Positions 45,851-55,346 of a DNA stretch of 64,000 nt are shown in pieces. How positions within the stretch are numbered: position 1 is the first letter of the stretch; each line of letters starts with the position of its first letter. The notes beneath the pieces are model-generated. The model ran no database searches. It was given only the letters and a program-made list of their open reading frames with translations, and was not told where the DNA came from. The stretch is from Actinomycetota bacterium (GTDB lineage: Bacteria > Actinomycetota > Actinomycetes > S36-B12). Made by a program: the position numbers and the translations under genes. The stretch is from NCBI GenBank assembly GCA_016717115.1, contig JADKGE010000009.1, positions 78,469 through 142,468 on the forward strand, written 5' to 3'.

Positions 45851-48800
45851 GACGGCTCCTTCCCCGCGGCCACTTGCGGCTCGCCCATCGTCGCCCCACC
45901 CAGGCGCGCACCGGTCGGCGAACGATGATCCAGCCGATGGCGGCGAACAGGGCTATCGGCAGCAGCTTCAGGGCCAGCTGGGCGTACCGGTCGGGGCCGT
46001 AGGTGAGCGTCGCCTCGGCTTGCGCCGCGGTGACCGGCCAGCCGTTCATCCAGCCCTGGAGTGCCAGATGGCCCTTGGTATCGATCCCGCTCGCCTTCTG
46101 CGTCGTCCAGCCGGGCGCGTACGTCTCGTTCAGCGCCAGGTAGGTGCCCGTGCCGTCCGCGTCCACGGGGGTGGCGCCGGTGACCTGGACGGCGAAGTTC
46201 GCCGCGGTCTTCCGCTGCCAGTCGACGGTGGCCGGCGGGGCCAGGTCAACTTGACGGACGAGGACCACGTCGACGGGTGCGGCCACGGGTCGCAGGGCGA
46301 CGTCGCGGTACTCCACGACCGCCTGGTCCTTGCCGTCCAGGTCGCGCGCCCCGAACAGGTACAGGCGCGTCTCGACCGCCGCCGGGTCGGGCCCGACGAA
46401 CGTGCGGTACGTGGTCCAGCCCTTCCACGGCCCGCCCGCCGGGATCTTGGTACAGCGGTCCGGGCCCCGCTGGTAGAGGCACACGCTGGGGTTGCGCAGC
46501 TTGACCGACTGCCCCTCGTAGGTGAGCTCGTAGAGCGACGAGGCACCCATGTCGGGGACGGGGGCGGCGATGCAGGCGCGGTCGAATTTCGCCGTGAGCC
46601 GGAACGCCGGCTGCGGCTCGTCCGGCAGGGGGGTCTTGCTGAGCCCGGCCTCGTCGAACGTCATCTGCCTGGTGTTGTAGCAGTTCTCAAGGGGACCGAA
46701 CGACTGCAGGGCGGAACCGGCCGGCCCGCCCGTCACGGCGAGAGTGTGCTGGCCCGGGGGAACGGTCACCGTCGTCTCCGCAACCTCGGCCGGGAAGACA
46801 GTGGTTGTGAGAACGGGGTCGAGCGCCTCGATCGAGATGTCCCGGTACTCGGTGACGGTGCGCAGCTCGTGTCGCACGCCGACGTTCGCGTACAGCACCA
46901 CCTGAAGCCCCTCGGCCACGTCGTCGACCGTGACGAACTCGTCGAACGGGATCCAGTCATTGTTGATCGGTGCGCGCGGGACGAGGTCGCAGCCATCCGT
47001 GCCGATCTGCCACAGGCACACGTCGGGACGCTTGCCCTCAACTGTGCGGAACTCCATGCGCACGCGGTACGTGCGTCCGGGCTTCGCGTCCGGCACGGTG
47101 ATCTGGGTGCAGGCGGCATGATCGTCGGCCGACAGGCGAAGGAGGTCACCCTCCGTAGAGGGCTCCCTGTCCAGTCTCAGGCCCAGCTCTCGCGCTGGCC
47201 GGGGCTCGTAGTTGTTGCAGTCGTAGACGTCGCTGGGCGGGTCGGGCCGCGCAGGGACCGGGCTGGGCGCCCACACGGTTACCGGCGTCGCGGATCCGAC
47301 CGGCAGGTAGAGGGGCCGGGGAGCCGCGGCCGTGGCGCCCGGCAGCACGTCACGGCTCCAGCCGTCCAGCGACACCGTGCGGGTGCCGGCCGTCACGGCG
47401 ACGACATCGGAGGTGGGCAGGGGAATCGTGACGTCGGGTCGCGTCGACACGACCTTCCCGTCGAGGGTGACCTTCGTCGGGTCGCTGAGCACGAGGCTCG
47501 ACGAGCCGGACTCCGTGCGCACCGACGGGATGAGCACCGGTGCCGCGCGCGACCGCTGGGCAACGGTGTACGTCCCGCCGACCAGCGGCACGGTCGTCTC
47601 GGGGCTGCCCTCGTCGACGGCCGGCACCGGCCAGTTGACGATGTCGTCCGTCCAGACCGCCCCGCCGGGATCCTTCGTGACGCTCTCGATGCCCGGGTCG
47701 GACTTCCGGGCCGTCGTGGCCACATTGACGGTCATCGACGCGATGGCGCTCGATGCCGCGGTCGGACGCGCAGGCGCCTGGATGACGGCGTCGTAGGCGT
47801 GGACGGTCGGCAGGCTGCCGTCGTCGAGGTACCACAGGTCGAGGTCGCCCTGCCTGACCAGCGACATCCCCGGCGTCTTCTCCAGCGCGGCGGTCAGCAC
47901 CCGGTCGTCGGCGAAGGAGCGCCCGGGCATGCCGCGCACGAGGTCATGGCGCACGACGATCTGGGAGATGCCCGACGCGCGAAGCAGCCGGGGGACCGCG
48001 CTGAGGTCACCGCTGATCAGCGCGGTTTCTACCCCGTGGACGTCGGCGCTGAACCCGGGCACCTCCCCGAAGTAGCCGTCGGGCTTGGGCTGCACGGTGG
48101 CCCGCTGGATGAGCAGGTTAGGGATGCTGTCGACGCCGGCGAAGCCCCACGTGGTCGGCATCTGGTAGTAGTCGTCGAGCGGCATGATCAGCACCTTGCC
48201 GGGACGCTCGTCGGCGTTGATGTAGGCGGCCATGTCGCGCCAGAACTCGGGCACCCGCACGTGGGCGCTCGGCTGCATCGGCCGGGCATCGGGGATGACC
48301 CCGCCGGTCCACAGGGGGTAGGGCTGGAGCACGACGACGATGAAGGCGACCCAGGTGGCCACCTTGATCACCCGATTGCGCACCGTGGGGTTCTCGACCC
48401 AACGCTCCCAGACGCTGTCGAGCCCGATGGCCATGAGCAGCGCGAAGAAGATGACGAGCAGCTGGCCGAGCTTGCTCATCGGCTCGCGGAACAGCCAGAA
48501 CCCCGGCACGTGGTTGTACAGGAACAGGTTGAACTGCTTGAACGGCGGCTGCAGGCCCTTGGCCAGGAGGACGAAGACCAATGACATCCCGACGAGCACG
48601 AGGGCGGAGCGGCGCAGCTTCCGGATGGCGAGCACGGGGGCGAGGAACACCAGGACGGGAATCAGGTAGCGGGCCCAGACGATCCACGGCTGGTCCAGAT
48701 CGGCGGCGAACGGCAGGTACTGGGGCTTCACCCAGGCCCAGTTCGCGACCATCGTGAGGATGTTGGGGATCTTGTTCTGCGCCTGCGACCATGACCACGC

Positions 48801-49595
48801 CGTGGGGTCGGTGAAGTCGGCGTTGGCGACGGCGCCGCCGCCGCCGAGGTAGCTGTAGGCGAACGGGACGAGCCACCAGATGTTGATCAGCAGGGCCCAG
48901 GGGGCCGCGAAGATCATCCACTTCACGAGGCGGCGGACGGCACGCCAGCCGAACATGAGGACGACGAGGATCGGCAGCCCCACCAGCGTCCAGGCGTAGG
49001 CGACCACGATCATGGGCGGGTTGAACGCCAGGAAGGAGGTCGGTAGGAGCGCGATGCCCGCCCAGGGCGCACCGATCGACCTTCCTCGCGCGACGCGCAG
49101 GGCCAGGCCCGTCAGCAGGGCGATCGAACCGACGCTGATGATGTTGAGCGGGTTCGGCAGCCGTGTGAGGAAGAAGCCGTTCAGCACGGCGAAGGTCCCG
49201 GCCGCCACCGCCGCCGGCTCGCTGCGGACGATGGCACGGGCGGCATAGGCCGTCCCCACGGCCACCAGGCCGTAGATGAGCGTGTAGAACAACCACTGGC
49301 CGACGTACTCGTCGCCACCGAAGAGGCCGACGAACTTGAGCACGATGAACTCGAACCCGCGAGCAACGGTGAAGGCCGCGCTGCCGGCCCCGCTCACCGT
49401 GTGGTTCCACGACGACGTGGCCTCCGGCGCCCAGCCCTGGCGGATCCACGGGCCCATGTCGCCGGTCGAGATGAAGGTGCCGGGGATGAACCAGCGGCTG
49501 ACGACCACGCTGCTGATGAGGAACGTGGCGAAGTAGGGACGGCCCGCGAAGAGCCTCGCCTTCGTCAGCTCCCAGAGCCTCGCACGGTCAGGCAT
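45843..49595 (-). CDS. DUF3367 / AftD-like membrane glycosyltransferase
   Basis: A 1250-aa protein. Residues about 20-430 contain roughly a dozen transmembrane helices with the GT-C type start FISTGDMGPWIRQGW, LNGFFLTRLPNPLNI and the loop ADLDQPWIVWARYLIP. Residues about 450-1210 form a long extracytoplasmic region with repeated carbohydrate-binding-like modules (ENCYNTRQM, CLYQRGPDRCTKIP, CLWQIGTDGCDLVP). One more helix lies at the C terminus. This is the DUF3367 layout of alpha-(1->3)-arabinofuranosyltransferase AftD, which uses a decaprenyl-phosphate sugar to modify envelope polysaccharide. The polymer made here is unknown. Confidence 0.88.
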   Translation of the reverse strand: MPDRARLWELTKARLFAGRPYFATFLISSVVVSRWFIPGTFISTGDMGPWIRQGWAPEATSSWNHTVSGAGSAAFTVARGFEFIVLKFVGLFGGDEYVGQWLFYTLIYGLVAVGTAYAARAIVRSEPAAVAAGTFAVLNGFFLTRLPNPLNIISVGSIALLTGLALRVARGRSIGAPWAGIALLPTSFLAFNPPMIVVAYAWTLVGLPILVVLMFGWRAVRRLVKWMIFAAPWALLINIWWLVPFAYSYLGGGGAVANADFTDPTAWSWSQAQNKIPNILTMVANWAWVKPQYLPFAADLDQPWIVWARYLIPVLVFLAPVLAIRKLRRSALVLVGMSLVFVLLAKGLQPPFKQFNLFLYNHVPGFWLFREPMSKLGQLLVIFFALLMAIGLDSVWERWVENPTVRNRVIKVATWVAFIVVVLQPYPLWTGGVIPDARPMQPSAHVRVPEFWRDMAAYINADERPGKVLIMPLDDYYQMPTTWGFAGVDSIPNLLIQRATVQPKPDGYFGEVPGFSADVHGVETALISGDLSAVPRLLRASGISQIVVRHDLVRGMPGRSFADDRVLTAALEKTPGMSLVRQGDLDLWYLDDGSLPTVHAYDAVIQAPARPTAASSAIASMTVNVATTARKSDPGIESVTKDPGGAVWTDDIVNWPVPAVDEGSPETTVPLVGGTYTVAQRSRAAPVLIPSVRTESGSSSLVLSDPTKVTLDGKVVSTRPDVTIPLPTSDVVAVTAGTRTVSLDGWSRDVLPGATAAAPRPLYLPVGSATPVTVWAPSPVPARPDPPSDVYDCNNYEPRPARELGLRLDREPSTEGDLLRLSADDHAACTQITVPDAKPGRTYRVRMEFRTVEGKRPDVCLWQIGTDGCDLVPRAPINNDWIPFDEFVTVDDVAEGLQVVLYANVGVRHELRTVTEYRDISIEALDPVLTTTVFPAEVAETTVTVPPGQHTLAVTGGPAGSALQSFGPLENCYNTRQMTFDEAGLSKTPLPDEPQPAFRLTAKFDRACIAAPVPDMGASSLYELTYEGQSVKLRNPSVCLYQRGPDRCTKIPAGGPWKGWTTYRTFVGPDPAAVETRLYLFGARDLDGKDQAVVEYRDVALRPVAAPVDVVLVRQVDLAPPATVDWQRKTAANFAVQVTGATPVDADGTGTYLALNETYAPGWTTQKASGIDTKGHLALQGWMNGWPVTAAQAEATLTYGPDRYAQLALKLLPIALFAAIGWIIVRRPVRAWVGRRWASRKWPRGRSRHA

Positions 49596-51564
49596 GGTCG
49601 GCCTGCCGTGCCGGGCGCAGGTCCCGCCGATGCTCGACGAGTCCGGCGACGAACACCGCCGCGAGGGCCAGCAGGCTGATGAGGATCCCGAACTTGATGC
49701 GCGACCAGGGCTTGTACTCGATGAGCGCCTTCCCCGGCCCGACGGTGAAGGCGACGGTGCCCTCCGCTGTCGGTGTTCCCGACTGGCCGTCGATCTGCCA
49801 GCCGGGCGAGTACTCGACGGGAACGATCACCGTCCCGGGCGTGCCCTCGCGCACGACGAACGAGGCCGGGCCGGTCACGTCGAGGCGGTCGAGCCCGGGC
49901 ACCGGGACGTCGACGCTGTAGAGGCTCATCGACGGGTCGTCGAGCAGGCGCGTCAGACCGGGCTGCCCGGCCACCCAGGCGTAGCGATCGTCCTCGAGCC
50001 CCCTGGACACCGCGACGTGCGTGAAACCGAGGCGGGAGAGCGCGCCCGCGAAATCGTTGCCCCCGCCCGCTGCCACCAGTTCGTCCATCGCGCGTTGCTG
50101 CTCGGACGTTGAGTCGGACCTCAGAGGCCCTACCTCGATGGCGCTGCTCGACAGCACCGGCCCCGGGAAGAAGGCCGCGGCGGGCGTGGCGATGGTTCGC
50201 TCGTCGGTGAACGCGAACGGCTGGTACCCGTGCCAGGGGAGGAACAGGGTGCGGGCCGGCGCCGGATCGAGCCGTTCCGCAGCGGCATACCAGCCAGCCG
50301 GGTAGGTCGACGTCGAGATCCGACCGCCCAGCCCCCATGCGAGGGCAGGCAGAACCGCGAGGGGCAGGGCGACGGCCACCAGCGCCGTCGCTGTGCGGGC
50401 GGCGCGAGGAGCCCTCTGCCAGTCCTGGATCGCGCGGACCCCCGCGGCGATGCCGATGATGTAGCCGAGCTGGATCAGGCCGATCCACTTGGCCGGCTCG
50501 CGCATCGTGGTGAAGAGCGGCACCGTGTCGAAGAGCCACTGGTAGAGCCAGCCGAAGGGGCCCTGCGTGCCGCAGGCGAGCACCGCCCCGACGGCGATGA
50601 AGGCCACCGCCAGACGCCCGCGGCGGTTGCCCTCGCGCAGCATGGCGACGAGGCCGATGATGATGACGGTGGCGACCGCCAGGGCGATGGGCAGCGCAGC
50701 GCCACCCAGCACGTTGCGCACCTGGCCGTCCCAGTCGCGCCAGTAGCCGTGGAGGGTGAGCACGGTGGGCAGCAGGCCGCCGGGACCTGACACGGTGGCG
50801 AACGCGGTGAGGTCGGCCTCGCCGATGCTCAGGGTCGGGACTCCGCTGAGCACGACGACGGCGGCATAGGCGTAGGTTCCGGCGGCGGCCAGGCCGGTGA
50901 GCAGGAGTCGAACGACGTCGCGCCGCGACGTGCGCGGCAGCGCCGTCACCAGGAGCAGGATCACGCCGCCCAGCCAGGCCATGTGCGGGCTGATGGCGAT
51001 GGCGAGCGCGTACCAGCCGGCCGTCCGGGCGGAGAACCACCGCTGCTGGGTGCGGGCGTTCAGCGCGGAGGAGAGCAGCCAGGGCAGGAGCGACAGCCCC
51101 AGGAGATAGGCCACGTGGCCCGCCGTCACCCGATCGACGACGAGGGGCGTCGACACGGCCATCAGTGCGGCCGCGTACGACGGCAGCCGGCCCATGCGCA
51201 CGAGATGCGCGGCGCCAGCGGCGGCGATCGGGAAGGGGAGGAGGACGACAAGCCAGGCCGTCGCGACCGGCCCGACGACCTGGCGGAGCACCTCGATGCC
51301 CAGGCGCCAGGGCATCGCGTCGAGTGCGTTGTCCGACAGTCCGTAGAGCCCGGGGCTGACCGTGGAACTCGGTCCGCTCACCCAGTCGAGCAGCAGCAGG
51401 TAGCCCCCGGCCACCCAGGGGGCGACGACCAGTCCGCCCACGATGAGGCCGATCAGTCCTGACTCGGCCACGATCCGAGCATGCGGACTGAGCCGAGCCG
51501 GGTTCACGCTGTTCATTGTGCTCGTGACACGTGGGTGAACAAGGGTCACCGAGGGAGCCTCCAT
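49588..51564 (-). CDS. Multi-pass membrane protein, GT-C-like partner
   Basis: A 658-aa protein starting at ATG 51564 (GGAG eight bases upstream); ATG 51516 would shorten it by 16 residues. It has about thirteen hydrophobic segments (for example IVAESGLIGLIVGGLVVAPWVAGGYLLLLDW, VGPVATAWLVVLLPFPIAAAGAAHLV) and an extracytoplasmic C-terminal region (about 430-620) before a last helix. Motifs such as RVTAGHVAYLLGLSLLPWLLSSAL and FTTMREPAKWIGLIQLGY parallel those of the neighbouring AftD-like protein (PGFWLFREPMSKLGQLL), suggesting a related GT-C enzyme. It overlaps that gene by 8 bp. Confidence 0.75.
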   Translation of the reverse strand: MEAPSVTLVHPRVTSTMNSVNPARLSPHARIVAESGLIGLIVGGLVVAPWVAGGYLLLLDWVSGPSSTVSPGLYGLSDNALDAMPWRLGIEVLRQVVGPVATAWLVVLLPFPIAAAGAAHLVRMGRLPSYAAALMAVSTPLVVDRVTAGHVAYLLGLSLLPWLLSSALNARTQQRWFSARTAGWYALAIAISPHMAWLGGVILLLVTALPRTSRRDVVRLLLTGLAAAGTYAYAAVVVLSGVPTLSIGEADLTAFATVSGPGGLLPTVLTLHGYWRDWDGQVRNVLGGAALPIALAVATVIIIGLVAMLREGNRRGRLAVAFIAVGAVLACGTQGPFGWLYQWLFDTVPLFTTMREPAKWIGLIQLGYIIGIAAGVRAIQDWQRAPRAARTATALVAVALPLAVLPALAWGLGGRISTSTYPAGWYAAAERLDPAPARTLFLPWHGYQPFAFTDERTIATPAAAFFPGPVLSSSAIEVGPLRSDSTSEQQRAMDELVAAGGGNDFAGALSRLGFTHVAVSRGLEDDRYAWVAGQPGLTRLLDDPSMSLYSVDVPVPGLDRLDVTGPASFVVREGTPGTVIVPVEYSPGWQIDGQSGTPTAEGTVAFTVGPGKALIEYKPWSRIKFGILISLLALAAVFVAGLVEHRRDLRPARQADHA

Positions 51565-51598
51565 GACCTGGACTCCGCCCGTGGCTCCTCTGCCCGAC

Positions 51599-53062
51599 TC
51601 AGTGCATGCGGTGCAGTGAGGCGACGACCGCGGTGACGACGTTCGCAACGGGGTCGATGTGCGCCCGGGACATGCCGGACGTGTCGACCGTGAGCGATGC
51701 GGTGCGGGCCGGATCCGACTCGACGAGCTCGCGGAACCGCGCCTGCTGCGCTGCCTGCTCGCTCGCCGGCCGCTCGGGCTTGCGGGCGTGGATGAGGCGG
51801 TCGGGCGCGTCCGGGAGGACGAGGACGTCGGGCCGGGGCATGAGCAGCTCGGCGACGCGGGATGCGCGGGACTTCGGCCAGGGTGACTCACGCAGGTCGT
51901 AGACGTAGCGGTCGGAGATGACGACGCCACCGTTCTTCAGGCCCGGCCGGATGTCGCGCCAGTAGCGGTAGACGTACTCCGCGGCGTAGTACCAGGCCGC
52001 CGCGCGGCGAACCATGGCGTGGTCGAGGGTGTCCGGCGAGGGGGTCTTCGTGGCCGTGACGGACTCGGTGGGCGCATGATCGCCGGCGGGCGAGACGCCG
52101 AGCACCTTGCGCGCCAGGGCGACGCCCGGCAGGTTGCCGCGAGCCATGCCCATGTAGACGCTGGTCGTGGGGATCTCGATGTCGCGCAGCCGCTGGTCGA
52201 TCTCAGCCGCCACCGTGGACTTGCCGGAGCCGTCGGTGCCGACGAGCACGACGATGCAGCCCTTGGTGGTCAGGCCCAGGACGCCGGCCTTGCCTCGCGC
52301 GGGCAGGATGGTGTGCCGCTGCTGCCAGGTCGAGGAGAGGCTGGCAGGTCGCAGCGAGGCGCGGGTGAGCGCCGTGCGGGCCTTCTTCTTCAGGTCGAGC
52401 GGGGGGTTGCTGCCGCCCAGGGTCGTCGCGATGCCGGCGGCCACGCTGCGACCGAGCTGGCTGCGCATGCGGGCGGTGAAGGCCTCGCGCTCCGTCTCGC
52501 CGGTGGTCGCCCACGCGGTGCGGGCCTGTGCGAGGCGCGCACCGTCGACGATCCGGCCGCGCAGCAGCGGGCGGACGAACCGGTCGGCCGCGGCGGCGAT
52601 TCCGGTCAGCACGGGGGCGCCGAGGCCATCGTGGGTGGTCCGCACGTCGGCCTCGGGGACGAGCAGGACGGGGCCGACGCGAAGGTCGCCGACGGTCAGG
52701 TCGATGACGGCGAGCCCATCGTTCGTCTCGATGGCGTACGACGCGTGTCGCAGACGGCGGGGGTGGTCGGCGTGCTGAACCCGGGCCGCGCCCAGGTCGG
52801 TCAGTGCCGTGGCGAGGCAGGCGGAGGCCTCGTCGTTGCACCAGATGTCGAGGTCGGCCGGACCGGTGCTGAAGCGCCACTGCTCGGCCGCCCCGCGGGC
52901 ACCCTGCCACGCGGCGCGCTTGTCCGGCGTGTCGGCGAAGGCGGCGAGGGCTGCCGACAGGAGGTCCCAGACGTCGCGGCGGGTGGGCCGGATGGGTCGA
53001 GTCGGGTGGAGCGCGCGTGACGCGGAGGCGGGCAGGGTCTCGGGGGCTGCGAGGGTGTTCAT
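51599..53062 (-). CDS. Thymidylate-kinase-like P-loop protein with N-terminal nucleotidyltransferase-like domain
   Basis: A 487-aa protein starting at ATG 53062. Residues about 30-230 resemble a minimal nucleotidyltransferase-like domain found in polysaccharide loci (FSTGPADLDIWCNDEASACLATALTDLGAARV, DLTVGDLRVGPVLLVPE). Residues about 260-485 form a P-loop kinase: Walker A GTDGSGKST at about 273-281, the DRY-like motif VVISDRYVYDLRESPW, and RKPERPASEQ. This domain resembles dTMP kinase but is fused and sits in a glycan operon, so the phosphorylated substrate may be a sugar, a lipid or a protein. No assignment beyond kinase-like is safe. Confidence 0.75.
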   Translation of the reverse strand: MNTLAAPETLPASASRALHPTRPIRPTRRDVWDLLSAALAAFADTPDKRAAWQGARGAAEQWRFSTGPADLDIWCNDEASACLATALTDLGAARVQHADHPRRLRHASYAIETNDGLAVIDLTVGDLRVGPVLLVPEADVRTTHDGLGAPVLTGIAAAADRFVRPLLRGRIVDGARLAQARTAWATTGETEREAFTARMRSQLGRSVAAGIATTLGGSNPPLDLKKKARTALTRASLRPASLSSTWQQRHTILPARGKAGVLGLTTKGCIVVLVGTDGSGKSTVAAEIDQRLRDIEIPTTSVYMGMARGNLPGVALARKVLGVSPAGDHAPTESVTATKTPSPDTLDHAMVRRAAAWYYAAEYVYRYWRDIRPGLKNGGVVISDRYVYDLRESPWPKSRASRVAELLMPRPDVLVLPDAPDRLIHARKPERPASEQAAQQARFRELVESDPARTASLTVDTSGMSRAHIDPVANVVTAVVASLHRMH

Positions 53063-53097
53063 GGGCCTTACTGTGCCTAGCGAACCTTGCGCCCCCC

Positions 53098-54303
53098 TCA
53101 CGTTCGGGTCGCGGTGCGTTCCCGATGGAGGGCCCCACCAGCGCGGGCGTAGAGGGCCTGCGTGGCGTCTGCGGCGTTCGCCCACGAGAGGCGGCCGACC
53201 GCTTCCTGCCCGGCGGCCGCGTACCGCTCCCAGGCCGCCGCGTCGGTCAGCAGGCGGATCAGGGCGGTGGCCAGCGCGACGTCGTCGCCGGGAGCGACGG
53301 CGACGCCGTCGACGTCAGGGCGCATGACCGAGCGGACGCAGGCGACGGGTGTCGAGACGACGGGCAGGCCGACGGCCATGGCCTCGGCCACGGCCATCGC
53401 CGGCGGCGACGTCGTGTAGTCGGCGAGGAAGGGCCAGGTGCCCACCTGGGCGCCGGCGAGCTCGCCGAGCAGGTCGGGAATCGGGTCGGTGACGATGTCG
53501 ATGGCATCCGCGACGGGCGAGGCGGCAGCGTGGGCCGTCAAGGCCGCGAGCTCCGGTCGCGGCAGCAGCAGAAGGCGCAGGCGGGCATCCGGCACGGCTG
53601 CCCGCACCGCGGTGAAGGAGTCGATCAGCGTCCGGATGCCCCGAACGGACTCCGAGCGGCCGGCGAAGATGACGGTCGGGGCCTTGCCGGGGGCAGGGGT
53701 GCGGCTGGCCCGTCGGGGATCGACGGGCGCACCCGACGGCAGTGCCTCGACGGGCACGCCGCTCGCGGCCAGCCGGTCGATGACGCGCGGATCGGGCGAC
53801 AGGATGCCGAGGGGCTTCAGCTTGCGAACGGAGGCGCGGACGACGGCGGGCGGCAGGGCCGCGGTGAGCGCGACGCGCGCGGGCAGGACGTTGCTCGAGC
53901 GCAGTCCTGTCCAGCGGGCGTGCTTCCACGCTGCTGCGCCGGGAAGGCCGGGCCACGCGTAGATGGTCATCGCGAGGGGGTACGTCCCGCTGCCGGAGGC
54001 GCCGAGTCCGGACCGCTGGGCCAGGATGGGGCCGAGGGCGCCGGCGTGCAGGTGGACGACGTCGGGGTTGATCTCGTCGAGGATCTCGTGCAGCCGATCG
54101 CGTCCGCTCATCGGGAACGCCTCGATGCGTCCACCGAGCTCGTGGACGCTGGCGAAGACGTCGCCGCCGTCGTGCGCCTTGGTGGTGACGAGGTGATGCT
54201 CGCCGGGCACCCGCATCGCCGTCTCCGTGACGGTGCGCCCCATCGCCTCGTGCGTGGAGTACTCGCTGATGAGGTGGACGACGCGAGGACCGGCGCCGCT
54301 CAT
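53098..54303 (-). CDS. GT4-type glycosyltransferase
   Basis: A 401-aa GT-B-fold protein. The N-terminal domain begins RVVHLISEYSTHEAMGRTVTETAM and the C-terminal nucleotide-sugar-binding domain contains TVIFAGRSESVRGIRTLIDSF, LADYTTSPPAMAVAEAMAVGLPVVSTPVACVRSVM (the E-x7-E region) and DGVAVAPGDDVALATALIRLLTD. It transfers a sugar from a nucleotide donor to a lipid-linked or nascent glycan at the cytoplasmic face. The ATG overlaps the stop of the upstream GT2 gene (ATGA). Confidence 0.87.
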   Translation of the reverse strand: MSGAGPRVVHLISEYSTHEAMGRTVTETAMRVPGEHHLVTTKAHDGGDVFASVHELGGRIEAFPMSGRDRLHEILDEINPDVVHLHAGALGPILAQRSGLGASGSGTYPLAMTIYAWPGLPGAAAWKHARWTGLRSSNVLPARVALTAALPPAVVRASVRKLKPLGILSPDPRVIDRLAASGVPVEALPSGAPVDPRRASRTPAPGKAPTVIFAGRSESVRGIRTLIDSFTAVRAAVPDARLRLLLLPRPELAALTAHAAASPVADAIDIVTDPIPDLLGELAGAQVGTWPFLADYTTSPPAMAVAEAMAVGLPVVSTPVACVRSVMRPDVDGVAVAPGDDVALATALIRLLTDAAAWERYAAAGQEAVGRLSWANAADATQALYARAGGALHRERTATRT

Positions 54304-55136
54304 GACCGGGCGCCCGGAAGGACGGCGATCCGGTTGCTGCGGGCGTCGCGCATGCCGGCGTAGATGCCGGCCGCCTCGACGGACTTCAGCGTGACCATCC
54401 CGCTCGTGAGGAGCGGATGCCGCAGCAGGTCGGCCTTCTTGTCGAGCAGTCCGCTGCGACGGATGCGGCGGGCGCCGTCGTCGTGGGCATCGAGGTAGGC
54501 GGCGATCCACTGCCCGTAGTAGCGCTTCTTGCCGAAGGTGCCACGCAGGCGCAGCTTGCCCTCGTCGTGCCAGATGAAGGCGTCGATGCGGCCGACGATG
54601 GTGCCGTGGGCGCGGATGCGGTCGTCGAGGTCCCAGTCCTCGGCGGCGGTGAGGTTCTCGTTCCAGCCGCCGACGGCTTCGAACACCTCGCGGCGGAAGG
54701 CGCGAGCGGCCTCGACCGACTCGTTGCCGACGTACAGCGACTTCTCGAGGACGCGGCACTTCGTCCAGAAGCCGTCGCCGAAGGACTGCTCGGGGATGAT
54801 GAGCGCGCCCAGGTGGGGGTGGCTCTCGAAGGCATCGACGATCTGGGCGGCGATGGCCGGTTCCATGACCATGTCCGAGTCGATGAAGACGACGAACGCG
54901 CCGGTGCTCTCACGAGCGCCTCGGTTGCGCTGGGCGCAGCGTTCCGGTCCGGCGATGATCACGCGGTCGGCACCGGCGGCCAGCGCCCGCTGCGCCGTGT
55001 CGTCCGTCGACTCGTTGTCGACGACGACGATCTCGACGTTGTCGTAGGCCTGGTTGCGCAGCGACATCACGCACGCGGAGATGGTCCGCGCGGAGTTGCG
55101 GGTCGGGACCACGAAGCTGACGGTGGGGCGGTTCAT
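54300..55136 (-). CDS. GT2-family glycosyltransferase
   Basis: A 278-aa protein. GT-A fold signature at the N terminus (VSFVVPTRNSARTISACVMSLRNQAYDNVEIVVVDNESTDDT), a metal-binding DSD in VVFIDSDMVMEP, and the acceptor-side motif GGWNENLTAAEDWDLDDRIRAHG. There are no transmembrane segments, so it is peripheral at the inner membrane. Starts at ATG 55136 and overlaps both neighbours by 4 bp. The donor and acceptor sugars are unknown. Confidence 0.9.
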   Translation of the reverse strand: MNRPTVSFVVPTRNSARTISACVMSLRNQAYDNVEIVVVDNESTDDTAQRALAAGADRVIIAGPERCAQRNRGARESTGAFVVFIDSDMVMEPAIAAQIVDAFESHPHLGALIIPEQSFGDGFWTKCRVLEKSLYVGNESVEAARAFRREVFEAVGGWNENLTAAEDWDLDDRIRAHGTIVGRIDAFIWHDEGKLRLRGTFGKKRYYGQWIAAYLDAHDDGARRIRRSGLLDKKADLLRHPLLTSGMVTLKSVEAAGIYAGMRDARSNRIAVLPGARS

Positions 55137-55345
55137 CTCAGGGTGTCCTTTTCGAAGAGTGCGGCGGGGAGGGCGAGGATGACGCCCAGCGCGGCCAGCG
55201 TTACGGCTGCGTAGGCGGTCAGGGTGTGAGCACGTGGGTGACCGAGCGCCAGCATGAGTCCGGCCGCGGCGATGCAGACCGCGGCCGCGAACAGCAGCCA
55301 AAGGCCCAGCCTGCTCGTGCGGAGGAAGAAGGCGCGGATTCGCAT
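55133..55345 (-). CDS. Small two-helix membrane protein
   Basis: A 70-aa protein with a basic N terminus (MRIRAFFLRTSRLG), then two transmembrane helices (LWLLFAAAVCIAAAGLMLAL, LTAYAAVTLAALGVILALPAALF) and a short tail (EKDTLR). It has no recognised family. It is tightly packed: one base after the upstream GT4 gene and overlapping the GT2 start by 4 bp (ATGA). This supports it being a real gene, perhaps an accessory subunit that holds the glycosyltransferases at the membrane. That role is a guess. Confidence 0.7.
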   Translation of the reverse strand: MRIRAFFLRTSRLGLWLLFAAAVCIAAAGLMLALGHPRAHTLTAYAAVTLAALGVILALPAALFEKDTLR

Positions 55346-55346
55346 G

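Noticed and set aside
45666..48584. 972-codon plus-strand open frame
   Set aside because: Antisense to the AftD-like gene; its composition reflects the reverse of codon bias and it has no protein family features.
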